64,000 bases of DNA from Ramlibacter albus. GTDB taxonomy: Bacteria; Pseudomonadota; Gammaproteobacteria; Burkholderiales; Burkholderiaceae_C. Each line of letters begins with the position of its first letter. Positions within the stretch are counted from its first letter, which is position 1. The stretch is from contig NZ_JACORU010000003.1 in the NCBI RefSeq assembly GCF_014297445.1, forward strand, positions 124,001-188,000, in the 5' to 3' direction. Below are positions 1 through 8,628 of this stretch, piece after piece. Under the pieces are notes generated by a model, which did not search any database, was not told where the DNA came from, and saw only the letters and a program-made list of their open reading frames with translations. The position numbers were made by a program, and so were the translations under genes.

Positions 1-1
1 C

Positions 2-520
2 TACTACGTGGACGGCGCGCTGAAGAAGACCATGCACGCCTCGGTGGCCCTCGAGGACGGCGTGGACCTGATGCTGTGCCTGAATCCGCTCGTGCCCTTC
101 CGCGCCGCGCGGATCGTGGACGGCGGCCTGCCCGCGGTGCTCAGCCAGACCTTCCGCTCCATGATCCATTCCCGCATGGCGCTGGGGATGAAGCACTACG
201 AGCGCGCGTACCCCGGCACGGACATCGTGCTGGTGGAACCGGACCCGCTCGACACGCAACTGCACCGCGCGAACACCTTCAGCTACGGCCAGCGCCGGCA
301 GATGGCCGAGCACGCTTACCAGCAGACACGCGCGATGCTGCGCGCCCGCCACGCCGAGCTCTCGGCCAAGCTGCGCCGGCACGGCGTGAGCCTGCGCGCC
401 GACGTGCTGCACGACCCGGCGCGGCACCTCGTGGAGCCGCGCACGCCGCCCACGCGGTTCGGCCGCGCCGTCGCCTCGCTGCACGCGGGCCTGGACGAAC
501 TTTCCGTCGCCATTGCCTGA
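2..520 (+). CDS. Patatin-like phospholipase, C-terminal part
   Basis: The frame is open from the left edge, so the true start lies outside; a GTG at 8 falls inside a conserved stretch and is not a start. The first visible residues, YYVDGALKKT, fit the Asp-Gly-Ala/Gly motif that supplies the catalytic aspartate of patatins; the nucleophilic Ser motif must lie upstream. About 172 residues are visible. The family hydrolyses acyl ester bonds of membrane or storage lipids. A TetR regulator follows about 90 bases later on the same strand, separated by a dispersed repeat. The family call rests on the DGA context and the NPLVPF segment, without the N-terminal half. Confidence 0.7.
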   Translation, partial: YYVDGALKKTMHASVALEDGVDLMLCLNPLVPFRAARIVDGGLPAVLSQTFRSMIHSRMALGMKHYERAYPGTDIVLVEPDPLDTQLHRANTFSYGQRRQMAEHAYQQTRAMLRARHAELSAKLRRHGVSLRADVLHDPARHLVEPRTPPTRFGRAVASLHAGLDELSVAIA

Positions 521-529
521 AGAAATGTT

Positions 530-606
530 GACCCCCACGTTTGCCGCTTCGCGGACTGCACTGCCCCCCGAGGGGGCTTCAATCGCCTTCGGGCGGCCGG
601 GCGGCG
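530..606 (+). repeat. Dispersed GC-rich repeat, copy A
   Basis: The segment begins ACCCCCACG, continues through a CGCTTCGCGG-like part and centres on the inverted repeat CTGCCCCCCGAGGGGGC (about 571-587). A related copy lies in opposite orientation at 9058-9107. Repeats of this style are, to my recollection, scattered between genes in Comamonadaceae genomes. The strong palindrome directly after the patatin stop may also act as a transcription terminator, but no T-run follows. Confidence 0.6.
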
Positions 607-610
607 ATTG

Positions 611-1270
611 ATGGCCAAGAAAGCCCCACGCCGCACGGCCGAACGCATCCTCGAGGTGACACTCGATTTGTTCAACCGCTTCGGCGAACCCAACGTCTCC
701 ACCACGCTGATCTCGGCCGAGCTGAACATCAGCCCCGGCAACCTTTACTACCACTACCCGGCGAAGGACGAGCTGATCAACTCGCTCTTCGACCGCTACG
801 AGCGCTCCCTGTCGGAGCTGCTGAACGCGAGCGATGGCGTGCGCGACGTGGAGGACGCGTGGTTCTTCATGCACACGCTGTTCGAGCTGATCTGGCAATA
901 CCGCTTCCTGTACCGGGACCTGAACGACCTCCTGTCGAAGAACCGCCGCCTGGAGACCCACTTCCAGTGGGTGCTGAAGAACAAGACCCGCGCCATCCGC
1001 GCGCTGCTCGACGGCATGAGCCGCTCGGGCGCGATGTCGATCGACTCGCGCGAGGTGGAGGCGACGGCCACGAGCATGGTGGTGGTGCTCACCTACTGGT
1101 TGAGTTACGAGTACGTGCGGGATCCCCGCCGCGCGCTGGAGCCGGAGAGCGCGCAGCTCGCCCTCATGCGCGGCGCCCACCACGTGCTCAATCTGCTGGT
1201 ACCCTATCTCCAGCACGACCAGCGCGCGCATTTGCTCAAGCTGGTTTCGGCATACGGCAACGCAGGTTGA
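611..1270 (+). CDS. TetR/AcrR-family transcriptional regulator
   Basis: This 219-residue protein has an N-terminal helix-turn-helix (about residues 10-55) with the typical TetR pattern: AERILEVTLDLFNRFGEPNV, then SAELNISPGNLYYHYPAKDE, where NLYYHYPAKDEL is the recognition helix and following segment. The remaining 160 residues form the ligand-binding helical domain. ATG at 611 is chosen over a TTG one codon upstream. It probably acts as a cytoplasmic repressor. The ligand cannot be told; the patatin gene upstream and the TPR and hemerythrin genes downstream on the same strand are possible targets. A TPR-like gene follows after 16 bases, suggesting cotranscription. Confidence 0.88.
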   Translation: MAKKAPRRTAERILEVTLDLFNRFGEPNVSTTLISAELNISPGNLYYHYPAKDELINSLFDRYERSLSELLNASDGVRDVEDAWFFMHTLFELIWQYRFLYRDLNDLLSKNRRLETHFQWVLKNKTRAIRALLDGMSRSGAMSIDSREVEATATSMVVVLTYWLSYEYVRDPRRALEPESAQLALMRGAHHVLNLLVPYLQHDQRAHLLKLVSAYGNAG

Positions 1271-1286
1271 GGAGACGACGAACGAG

Positions 1287-2060
1287 ATGGCCAAGTGGTC
1301 GGCAGTTCCCCATTCGGGCGCTTTCGCCTATGACCCCGCCTCGCTGCGCAAGGTGTGGGACCGGCTGCACGCGGGCGATGCCGAACCGTGGCCGGCCGAC
1401 GCAGCCGTGGTGGACGCGTGGGTGCTGTTCCACAACGGTGAGTTCCAGAAGGCCGTGGACGCGGGGTTGCAGGCCGGCGGTCACGGCATCACGGTCGCGA
1501 ACAAGGCCACGTGCATTTACGCGAACTACCTCGAGAAAAAAGAGAAGGCCAAGCTCGAGCTGCTGATGGAGGCTGCGCAGCGCGCCGAGGCGCAGTCGCG
1601 CGAGCAGCCGGAGGCGCCCAACGCCTGGTACTGGCAGGCGTATGCGCTCGGCCGGTATAGCCAGGGCATCAGCGTCGCGAAGGCGCTGGCGCAGGGGCTC
1701 GGCACCAAGGTGAAGGAAGCGCTGGAGACCACCATCCGCCTTCAACCGCGCCATGCGGACGCGCACGTGGCGCTCGCCGCCTTCCATGCCGAAGTGATCG
1801 ACAAGGTCGGTTCACTAATCGGCGGCATGACGTATGGCGCAAAGAAGGACACGGGCCTGAAGCTGTACGAGGAAGCGCTGAAGATCAACCCGCACTCGGT
1901 GATCACGCTGATCGAATACGCCAACGGCCTTGTGATGCTCGAAGGCGAGAAGAAGATGAAGGAAGCCACGCGCCTGTACGAGCAGGCCGTGGCCATGAAG
2001 CCGCTCGATGCCACCGAGTGGCTGGATTGCGAGCTGGCGAAAGTCGAGCTGGCGAGCTGA
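1287..2060 (+). CDS. TPR-like hypothetical protein
   Basis: A 257-residue soluble protein without signal peptide. The C-terminal part has tetratricopeptide-like helical hairpins with the A/Y...A...P spacing, for example LKLYEEALKINPHSVITLIE (about residues 190-209) and ATRLYEQAVAMKPLDATEW further on. TPRs mediate protein-protein contacts; the partner is unknown. It starts 16 bases after the TetR gene and precedes a hemerythrin gene by 60 bases on the same strand, so the three may share a transcript. No catalytic motif was recognised. Confidence 0.7.
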   Translation: MAKWSAVPHSGAFAYDPASLRKVWDRLHAGDAEPWPADAAVVDAWVLFHNGEFQKAVDAGLQAGGHGITVANKATCIYANYLEKKEKAKLELLMEAAQRAEAQSREQPEAPNAWYWQAYALGRYSQGISVAKALAQGLGTKVKEALETTIRLQPRHADAHVALAAFHAEVIDKVGSLIGGMTYGAKKDTGLKLYEEALKINPHSVITLIEYANGLVMLEGEKKMKEATRLYEQAVAMKPLDATEWLDCELAKVELAS

Positions 2061-2120
2061 CGCCGCCTTTCGCCTGCGGACTACAGGGCCGCGGGGCCTG
2101 CGCGACCAGAATCGCGCCTC

Positions 2121-2591
2121 ATGGACATCTTCGAAGCCTTGCGCCTTTCGCACGACACGCAGCGTGCAATGGCGATGCAGATCCTCGACACCGCCACGCA
2201 GGACCCCAAGCGCGGCGAGCTCTTCACCGAATTCAAGCGCGAGCTCGGCGCGCATGCCGCCGCCGAGGAGCGCTGGTTCTACCTGCCGCTGATCGAGCAC
2301 GACTCCACCATGGGGCTCGCGCGCCACGGCATGGGCGAGCACCACGAAATGGACGAACTGGTCGCCGAACTGGAGAAGCTCGAGACGGCGTCGACCGAGT
2401 GGCTGGAGCACTTCCGCAAGCTGCAGGAGAAGGTGTTCCACCACCTCGACGACGAGGAAGAGGACTTCTTCCCCGTCGCGAAGCAGAAGCTCGAGCAGGG
2501 CCAGCAATCGGAGCTGGCGGTGGGCTACGAAGAGGACTTCGCCAAGTTCCGCATCGACAAGGAACCCGTGTCCTCCGCCGAGGACGACTAG
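2121..2591 (+). CDS. Hemerythrin HHE cation-binding domain protein
   Basis: A 156-residue four-helix protein with the His and Glu residues expected of a hemerythrin-like di-iron site: AHAAAEERWFYLPLIEHD, GMGEHHEMDELV and KVFHHLDDEEEDFFP. Such proteins bind oxygen, NO or iron, and some act in iron or redox stress; no specific substrate can be assigned. No signal peptide, so cytoplasmic. Its TAG stop shares the tetranucleotide CTAG with the stop of the convergent acyltransferase gene (overlap 2588-2591). Confidence 0.85.
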   Translation: MDIFEALRLSHDTQRAMAMQILDTATQDPKRGELFTEFKRELGAHAAAEERWFYLPLIEHDSTMGLARHGMGEHHEMDELVAELEKLETASTEWLEHFRKLQEKVFHHLDDEEEDFFPVAKQKLEQGQQSELAVGYEEDFAKFRIDKEPVSSAEDD

Positions 2592-4114
2592 GTCTCGCCC
2601 CAGGGCAGCATCAGCGTCACGAGCGAGAGCTTCGCGAACTCCGGCTCGAACTCGTCGATGATCTTCTGCGGATCCGGGCACAGCTGCGTGTCGGTGATCA
2701 CGCCGAACTGCACGCCGCCGCCATAACTGAGGATCGACACGCCCAGCCCGATGTCGCCGGACTGCGGCACCCAGAACATGCTCTGCTCCAGGGTCGAGCC
2801 CAGGAACTTGAGCTTCTCGCGCGGGCCGGGCACGTTGGTCATCACTGCCGTGGTCTTGCGGCCGAACAGGTTGAGCATCGCGTCCTGCGCGGGCTTGATC
2901 AGCAGGCCGGCGATCGCCAGCATGCCGAAAGCCAGCAACGGCTGCGTGCTGCCCTTGAGCGCGCTCATGCGGCGCCGCACCTCGTACACGCGCTCGATCG
3001 GGTTCTCGATGCCGATCGGCAACACCAGCGGCACCAGCCCGAAGCGGTTGCCCAGCTTGTAAGCCTGGTCCAGCGGGCGCAGGTTCACCGGGATCATCGC
3101 GCGGATCTCCTGCCCCTTCACGTCGTCGCCCTGCGACTTGAGGTATTCGCCGATGGCGCCGGCCACGCACGAGAGCAGGACGTCGTTGACCGAGCAGTTG
3201 AGCGCCTTGCCGACCGCCTTGACTTCATCCAGTGGCAGCGGCGGGCACCAGGCCACGCGCTTGGCGTTTCCGGGCTTGCCCTTCAGTCGCGTCTTGGAAT
3301 CGTCCGGCATCAACGCGAGCGAGGCCGCGTCGCTCACCACCTGGTAGGCCAGGCGAGCCATGTCGACGGAGCCGCCGAGCGCCTTCTGCGGGTCGTGCAG
3401 CAATCCGAGCGACTTCGCGGCGCCTTCGCCGGCCGCATCGAGCGCCTTGACGGTGATCTCCGTCAGCGGCTTGATCAGCGTGTCCGCGATCCAGTCCTCC
3501 GCACCCTCCGGCCGCTCGCGCTTGCGGCGCTCCGGCGGCGGCGCGCCGCCGTCCACGAGAGACATCGTCACCGAGATGAGCGCGATGCCGTCCGCGATGC
3601 AGTGGTGGATGCGCACGATCATCGCGCTGCCGCCCTCGTAGTCCTCCACGAGGTGGATCTGCCACAGCGGCCTCTTGCGGTCCAGCGGCACCATCGCAAG
3701 CTCGCCCACGCGGTCCTGCAGCAGCTCCTGCGCGGAGGCGCCTCGGCGCTTGCCGAGCTTTTCGCGCACGACGTGCTGGGTGACGTCGACGTCGTGTTCG
3801 ACCCACGTCGCGCCCGCCGCATCTTCCGACACGCGCTGGCGGAAGCGGTGGTACTTGAGGAGGCGCTCCTCCACGCGCTTGCACAGATCCGCGTAGGAGA
3901 CGCCCGGCTGCAGCGTCCACACGCCCACGATCATCATCAGGTTGGCCGCCGAGTCCATCCGCAGCCACGCCGTGTCCACCTTGGACATGCGCTCGCCCGC
4001 GAGCCCCAGCATGCCGGTGGCTGCGCGCGTGGCCTGCCGGCGCACGGTGCGCGCGGCTTTCGTGGCTTGGGCGGCGGCGTTGCCGGCGGCCTGGCGGGCG
4101 ATGCGGGTGACCAT
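2588..4114 (-). CDS. Wax ester synthase/diacylglycerol O-acyltransferase (WS/DGAT) family protein
   Basis: A 508-residue protein with the family's HHxxxDG active-site motif as HHCIADG (residues 170-176), which transfers acyl groups from acyl-CoA to an alcohol or diacylglycerol to form wax esters or triacylglycerol. The N-terminal 40 residues are an Ala/Arg-rich, probably amphipathic extension before the conserved MSKVDTAWL segment, longer than in many relatives. A Shine-Dalgarno AGGAG precedes the ATG. It is divergent from an acyl-CoA-binding protein, suggesting a shared role in acyl-CoA use or neutral lipid storage. The actual product is unknown; many paralogues have weak activity. Confidence 0.88.
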   Translation of the reverse strand: MVTRIARQAAGNAAAQATKAARTVRRQATRAATGMLGLAGERMSKVDTAWLRMDSAANLMMIVGVWTLQPGVSYADLCKRVEERLLKYHRFRQRVSEDAAGATWVEHDVDVTQHVVREKLGKRRGASAQELLQDRVGELAMVPLDRKRPLWQIHLVEDYEGGSAMIVRIHHCIADGIALISVTMSLVDGGAPPPERRKRERPEGAEDWIADTLIKPLTEITVKALDAAGEGAAKSLGLLHDPQKALGGSVDMARLAYQVVSDAASLALMPDDSKTRLKGKPGNAKRVAWCPPLPLDEVKAVGKALNCSVNDVLLSCVAGAIGEYLKSQGDDVKGQEIRAMIPVNLRPLDQAYKLGNRFGLVPLVLPIGIENPIERVYEVRRRMSALKGSTQPLLAFGMLAIAGLLIKPAQDAMLNLFGRKTTAVMTNVPGPREKLKFLGSTLEQSMFWVPQSGDIGLGVSILSYGGGVQFGVITDTQLCPDPQKIIDEFEPEFAKLSLVTLMLPWGET

Positions 4115-4271
4115 GGGGTGCGCTCCTGATTGTTTTGACGCTGCGCGTCTAATTCGAAGGCGGCCTCTATTCTGGGCAGCCCCGGAACCTTAAGATACCG
4201 CGAAGTTACCCGCAGCCTTGCCGCAAAGGTAGACGCGGGCCTCCACCCACAAGAAACCCAGGAGTCCTCAC

Positions 4272-4526
4272 ATGGCCGACCTCAACGCCGAATTCGAAGC
4301 CGCCGTGGCCAATTCCAAGAAGCTGTCGGAGCGCCCCGACAACACCACGCTGCTGAAGATCTACGGCCTGTACAAGCAGGCCACCGCCGGCGACAACACC
4401 GAAAAGAAGCCCGGCTTCGGCGACATGGTCGGCCGCGCCAAGTGGGACGCGTGGAACGGCTTCAAGGGCACTGCTGCCGACGACGCCAAGCAGCAGTACA
4501 TCGACCTGATCAAGTCGCTGAGCTGA
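4272..4526 (+). CDS. Acyl-CoA-binding protein (ACBP)
   Basis: An 84-residue protein, the usual ACBP length, with signature segments LLKIYGLYKQATAGD and KWDAWNGFKG, including the Tyr and Lys residues that contact the CoA moiety in known ACBPs. It binds long-chain acyl-CoA in the cytoplasm and buffers or delivers it. A GGAG Shine-Dalgarno at 4261-4264 fixes the ATG. Bacterial ACBPs are uncommon outside some Proteobacteria; here the gene is divergent from a WS/DGAT acyltransferase, a plausible acyl-CoA consumer. It ends three bases from the stop of the convergent TctC gene. Confidence 0.93.
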   Translation: MADLNAEFEAAVANSKKLSERPDNTTLLKIYGLYKQATAGDNTEKKPGFGDMVGRAKWDAWNGFKGTAADDAKQQYIDLIKSLS

Positions 4527-4529
4527 CGC

Positions 4530-5498
4530 TCACTCCGCCGTGATCTTCGCCTTGCGGATCACGGTGCCCCAGTAGTCGAGTTCCTTCTTCGTGAACGCCG
4601 CGAACTGCGCGGGCGTCATGGTCTCTACGGCCGTGCCGGAATCATCGGCCTTCTTCTTCACTTCGGGCATCGCGAGGATCTTCGCGATCTCGGCGTTCAG
4701 CTGGTTCACGATCTCCGGCGGCGTGCCCGCCGGCGCGTACAGCGCGAACCACGAATCGAGTTCGTAGCCGTTCAGGCCCGACTCCGCGGCCGTCGGTACA
4801 TTCGGCATCGACGCGAGGCGCTGCTTGCTCGTCACGGCCAGCGCCTTCAGCTTGCCCGCCTGCACCTGGCTGACCACACCCGCGGGCGTCGTGATGAACA
4901 GGTCCACCTGCCCGCCCATCAGGTCCTGCACCGCCGGGCCGGACCCCTTGTACGGGATATGCGTGATGAACACGCCGGTGAGCTGCTTGAGCAGTTCGCC
5001 CGCGATGTGCTGGATGGAGCCGTTGCCCGACGACGCGTAATTGAGCTTGCCCGGGTTGGCCTTCGCGTAGGCGATCAGCTCCTTGAGGTTGTTCACGGGC
5101 AGCGTCGGCCGCGCCGCGATCACCTGCGGCGCGCGCGTGAGCATCGCCACCGGCGCGAAGTCCTTGATCGGGTCCCAGCCGGCCTGCTTGAACAGGTGCG
5201 GGTTGCCCACGTGGTAGCCGCTGTACGAGAGCAGCAGCGTGTAGCCGTCCGGCTTGGCACGCGCGACGAACTGGTTGCCGATGTTGCCGGAGGCCCCGGG
5301 CTTGTTGTCGACGATCACCGGCTGGCCGAGCGCGCGCGACAGCGGGTCGGCGATCAGGCGCGCGGTGAAGTCGGTGCTCCCGCCGGGGGCCGTCGGCACC
5401 ACGATCGTGATGGGGCGCGAGGGGTACTTGCCCTGCGCGAAGGCTTGCGGCGTGACGGCAGCCGCTGCGGCCAGCGCGAGGAGGTGTCGGCGTTGCAT
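4530..5498 (-). CDS. TctC/Bug-family tripartite tricarboxylate transporter substrate-binding protein
   Basis: A 322-residue periplasmic binding protein: signal peptide MQRRHLLALAAAAAVTPQAFA, then YPSRPITIVVPTAPGGSTD, typical of the Bug/TctC family. These proteins capture carboxylates or related organic anions. No TctA or TctB gene is adjacent, the usual orphan state in Burkholderiales. I choose the ATG at 5498 because GGAG (5509-5512) precedes it; an ATG at 5531 overlapping the upstream lyase stop as ATGA would add 11 residues and spoil the signal peptide. Last gene of a probable operon with HMG-CoA lyase and a CoA-transferase, which suggests uptake of an organic acid that is then CoA-activated and cleaved. 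Confidence 0.9.
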   Translation of the reverse strand: MQRRHLLALAAAAAVTPQAFAQGKYPSRPITIVVPTAPGGSTDFTARLIADPLSRALGQPVIVDNKPGASGNIGNQFVARAKPDGYTLLLSYSGYHVGNPHLFKQAGWDPIKDFAPVAMLTRAPQVIAARPTLPVNNLKELIAYAKANPGKLNYASSGNGSIQHIAGELLKQLTGVFITHIPYKGSGPAVQDLMGGQVDLFITTPAGVVSQVQAGKLKALAVTSKQRLASMPNVPTAAESGLNGYELDSWFALYAPAGTPPEIVNQLNAEIAKILAMPEVKKKADDSGTAVETMTPAQFAAFTKKELDYWGTVIRKAKITAE

Positions 5499-5527
5499 GG
5501 TGGTTTGTCTCCTGGGACTTTTGAAAT

Positions 5528-6439
5528 TCATTGCACGGGGGCGGGATGCAGCTCGGTGATCAGGCCGGCCTTGGCGACCTGGCCCGGCACCCCGTGGCCC
5601 ACGATGGAAGGCAGCCGCCGCGCGGCGGCAAGCAGCCGGGCGAGGTCGACGCCGGTGTCGTAGCCCATCACCGCGAGCATGTGGACGGCGTCTTCGCTGC
5701 AGATGTTGCCGCTCGCGCCAGGCGCGTACGGGCAGCCGCCGAGGCCGCCGAGTGAGCCGTCGAAGCGGTCGATGCCGCCCTGCACGGCGGCCAGCACGTT
5801 GGCCAGCCCCATGCCGCGCGTGTTGTGGAAGTGCAGCGTAAGCTGCAGGTGTGCGAAGCGCTGGTTCAGCGCTTCGACCATGCGCGCCACCTGCGCCGGG
5901 TGCGCCATGCCGGTGGTGTCGCAGATCGTGAGGCCGCGCACGCCGAGGTCGGCGAAGCGCGCGCACCAGCGCAGCACTTCTTCCTGCGGCACGTCGCCCT
6001 CCATCGGGCAGCCGAAGGACGTGGAAAGAGACACGTTGATGGCGACCTGCCCCTCGACGCGGCGGATCACCTCGGCCAGCGACTCGAAGCTCTTTTCGCG
6101 CGTCATGCGCAGGTTGGCCAGGTTGTGGGTCTCCGAAGTGGACATCACGAGGTTGAACTCGTCCGGCTTCGATTCGAGCGCCCGCTCGGCGCCGCGCATG
6201 TTGGGCACGAGCACGGTGTACTCGACGCCCGGCACGCGGCGGATGCGTCCCATCACCTCTTCCGCGTCGCGCAGCGCGGGGATCGCCTTGGCGGAGGTGA
6301 ACGACGTCACCTCGATCTTGGCGTAGCCGCATGGCGACAGCTCGTCGATGAGCGCCACCTTGGCATCGGTGGGGATGAACTCCGGCTCGATCTGGAAGCC
6401 GTCGCGCGTGACGACCTCGTTGAAGAAGATGCGTTTCAT
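5528..6439 (-). CDS. Hydroxymethylglutaryl-CoA lyase family protein
   Basis: A 303-residue TIM-barrel lyase. Seen: metal- and base-binding TRDGFQ near the N-terminus, the barrel segment LHFHNTRGMGLAN with metal-binding histidines, and the flexible loop GGLGGCPYAPGASGN carrying the active-site cysteine. HMG-CoA lyase cleaves (S)-HMG-CoA to acetyl-CoA and acetoacetate; paralogues cleave related 3-hydroxyacyl-CoAs. Its ATG overlaps the CoA-transferase stop as ATGA, so translation is probably coupled. The pairing with a class III CoA-transferase suggests activation and retro-aldol cleavage of a dicarboxylic acid rather than leucine breakdown, but the substrate is inference. Confidence 0.88.
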   Translation of the reverse strand: MKRIFFNEVVTRDGFQIEPEFIPTDAKVALIDELSPCGYAKIEVTSFTSAKAIPALRDAEEVMGRIRRVPGVEYTVLVPNMRGAERALESKPDEFNLVMSTSETHNLANLRMTREKSFESLAEVIRRVEGQVAINVSLSTSFGCPMEGDVPQEEVLRWCARFADLGVRGLTICDTTGMAHPAQVARMVEALNQRFAHLQLTLHFHNTRGMGLANVLAAVQGGIDRFDGSLGGLGGCPYAPGASGNICSEDAVHMLAVMGYDTGVDLARLLAAARRLPSIVGHGVPGQVAKAGLITELHPAPVQ

Positions 6440-7656
6440 GGTTGCGAGGCGTCCTTGACGATGCCGCGCTGCTTGAGCTCGGCGACTTGGGCGTCGGTCA
6501 GGCCGATCTCGCGCAGGACGCTGTCGGTGTCCTGCCCGAGCTTCGGTGCGTTGCGCCGATGGCCGCCCGGCGTGAGCGAGAGCTTGGGCACGATGCCGGG
6601 CACGGTGAGCTGGCTGCCGTCGTCCATGGTCACCTGCTGCAGCATGCCGCGCGCGGCGTAGTGCGGGTCGGCGGCGATGTCGGCCACGGTGTAGATCCGG
6701 CCGGCCGGCACGGAAGCGGCATCCAGCGCGGCGAGCACCTCGTCGACGCTGCGCGTCTTCGTCCACTCGCCGATCGCGGCATCGATCTCCTCGACGCGCT
6801 TGACGCGGCCGGCGTTGTCCGCGAGCGCGGGGTCGGCGGCGAGGTCGTTGCGGCCGATCACGCCCATCAGGCGCTTGAAGATGCTGTCGCCGTTGCCGGC
6901 GACCAGCGCATACCCGCCGTCGTTGCACAGGTACGCATTGCTGGGTGCGATGCCCGGCAGCGCGCTGCCCGCCGGGCCGCGCACCGCGCCGAACGCGCTG
7001 TACTCCGGCAACAGGCTTTCCATGCAGTTGAACACCGACTCGTAGAGGGCCACGTCGATCACCTGCCCCTGCCCCGTGCGGTGGCGGTGCTGCAGCGCGA
7101 GCAGGATGCCGATCACGCCATGCAGCGCGGCCAGCGTGTCGCCGATGCTCACGCCCACGCGCACCGGCACGCGGCCGGGCTCGGCGGTGAGGTGGCGCAG
7201 GCCCCCCATCGCTTCACCGACGACGCCGAAACCGGGCCGGTCGCGATACGGCCCCGTCTGCCCATAGCCGCTGATGCGCAGCACGATGAGGCGCGGGTTC
7301 AGCGCCTGCAACGCTTCCGGCCCGAGCCCCCAGCCTTCCATCGCGCCGGGGCGGAAGTTCTCGATCAGCACGTCCGCTTCTGCCGCGAGCTTGCGCACGA
7401 TGTCCTGCGCCTGCTTGTCCTTCAGGTCCAGCGCGAGGGAGCGCTTGTTGCGCGCCTGCACCTGCCACCACACGGACGTGCCGTCCTTGATCAGCCGCCA
7501 GTTGCGCAGCGGGTCGCCGGCACCCGGCGGCTCGATCTTGACAACGTCGGCGCCGAAGTCGGCGAGCGTCTTGGCCGCGAACGGCCCGGCGATGAGCTGC
7601 CCGAGCTCGACAACCTTGAGGCCGGCCAGCGCGGACGGGGGGAGGGTCGTTTCCAT
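6436..7656 (-). CDS. CaiB/BaiF (class III) CoA-transferase
   Basis: A 406-residue enzyme of the CaiB/BaiF family. N-terminal LKVVELGQLIAGPFAAKTLADFGADVVKIEPP and the segment GVSIGDTLAALHG, whose Asp is the expected acyl-anhydride-forming residue, are clear. It transfers CoA between acids in the cytoplasm. ATG at 7656 gives METTLPP; an in-frame start at 7674 would add six residues, and neither has a convincing Shine-Dalgarno. It lies 33 bases after a LysR gene and overlaps the HMG-CoA lyase by ATGA, so LysR, CoA-transferase, lyase and binding protein likely form a catabolic unit. Confidence 0.92.
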   Translation of the reverse strand: METTLPPSALAGLKVVELGQLIAGPFAAKTLADFGADVVKIEPPGAGDPLRNWRLIKDGTSVWWQVQARNKRSLALDLKDKQAQDIVRKLAAEADVLIENFRPGAMEGWGLGPEALQALNPRLIVLRISGYGQTGPYRDRPGFGVVGEAMGGLRHLTAEPGRVPVRVGVSIGDTLAALHGVIGILLALQHRHRTGQGQVIDVALYESVFNCMESLLPEYSAFGAVRGPAGSALPGIAPSNAYLCNDGGYALVAGNGDSIFKRLMGVIGRNDLAADPALADNAGRVKRVEEIDAAIGEWTKTRSVDEVLAALDAASVPAGRIYTVADIAADPHYAARGMLQQVTMDDGSQLTVPGIVPKLSLTPGGHRRNAPKLGQDTDSVLREIGLTDAQVAELKQRGIVKDASQP

Positions 7657-7689
7657 CCCGCGGAGTCTGCGCAAGGCGGCGCGCTGCGT

Positions 7690-8628
7690 CTATTGCTTCT
7701 TGCGGCGGCGAGCGTTCGCAGCTTGCGAAGGCTGCACGAGGAAGTCCACCAGCGCCTGCGCGGCCGGCTCGGGCGAGGCGGCGGTCGCTACGAGGATGCG
7801 GCGCCGGGCCCAGGCATCGGCAAGGGGGCGCCAGTCGAGGTTCATCGCGCGCACGATGGGCAGCGCCGCTGCCTTCGGCAGCACCGCAAGGCCGAAGCCG
7901 GAAGCGACGAGGTGGCAGACCGCGTCGAAGCTGCGTACCTGCATGCGCAGCCGGAAGGGCCGGTTGGCGGCGAGCGCCGCCTCCTGCTGGCGCTGCAGCA
8001 TCGCGGCGCCGGTGTTCAGGCTGATCCAGTCCTCGTCCAGCGCATCGGCGAACGCGAGCCGCGACTTGCCGGCGAGGCGATGGCGGCGCGGCAGCACGAC
8101 CACGAGCTCGTCGTTGCGGAACACCTGCACTTGCAGGCCGCTCACGTCCGGCCCCTCCACGAACACGCCCACGTCCGCGCGTCCGTCGCGCAACGCGGCA
8201 GCGGCGGCATCCGACACCTGCTCCTCCAGGTCGATTCGAACTTGCGGTTCTCGTTTGGCGTACTCGGCCAGCAGCGGCGGCAGGAACTGGTTGATCGCCG
8301 CCGTGCTGGCGCACAGGCGCACATGACGGGCCACACCCTGGTGCAGGTCCGCCATCTCGGCGCCCATCTGCTCCAGCGTCTGCAGCAGCGCGAGGCCGTG
8401 CTTCACGAAGACGCGTCCCGCGGCCGTCACCGTGAGGCCGCGAGCATGCCGCTCGAACAGCGGCCCGCCGAGTGCGTCTTCCAGCTCGTGGATGCGGCGG
8501 CTCGCGGCCGCCAGCGCGAGGTGCGATTCGCGCGCCGCCGCCGTGAGACTGCCACTTTGCGCGCAGCTCACGGCCAGCCGCACCGAGAGCAGGTCGAACC
8601 GGGCCAGGTTGTAGCCCGTGCGGGCCAT
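7690..8628 (-). CDS. LysR-family transcriptional regulator
   Basis: A 312-residue LysR-type regulator: N-terminal winged helix-turn-helix (about residues 10-70; SGSLTAAARESHLALAAASR is the helix-turn-helix, followed by LEDALGGPLFERHARGLTVT), then a two-lobed effector-binding domain. It probably controls the adjacent CoA-transferase/lyase/TctC genes in response to their substrate. Unlike most LysR genes it is not divergent from its targets but lies upstream on the same strand. Its ATG overlaps the TGA of the upstream PHA-system gene as TGATG. The C-terminus is Arg/Lys-rich. Confidence 0.93.
   Translation of the reverse strand: MARTGYNLARFDLLSVRLAVSCAQSGSLTAAARESHLALAAASRRIHELEDALGGPLFERHARGLTVTAAGRVFVKHGLALLQTLEQMGAEMADLHQGVARHVRLCASTAAINQFLPPLLAEYAKREPQVRIDLEEQVSDAAAAALRDGRADVGVFVEGPDVSGLQVQVFRNDELVVVLPRRHRLAGKSRLAFADALDEDWISLNTGAAMLQRQQEAALAANRPFRLRMQVRSFDAVCHLVASGFGLAVLPKAAALPIVRAMNLDWRPLADAWARRRILVATAASPEPAAQALVDFLVQPSQAANARRRKKQ

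Noticed and set aside
5499-5531. Upstream ATG for the TctC-type receptor overlapping the lyase stop
   Set aside because: It adds a hydrophilic stretch before the signal peptide, while the ATG at 5498 has its own GGAG site.
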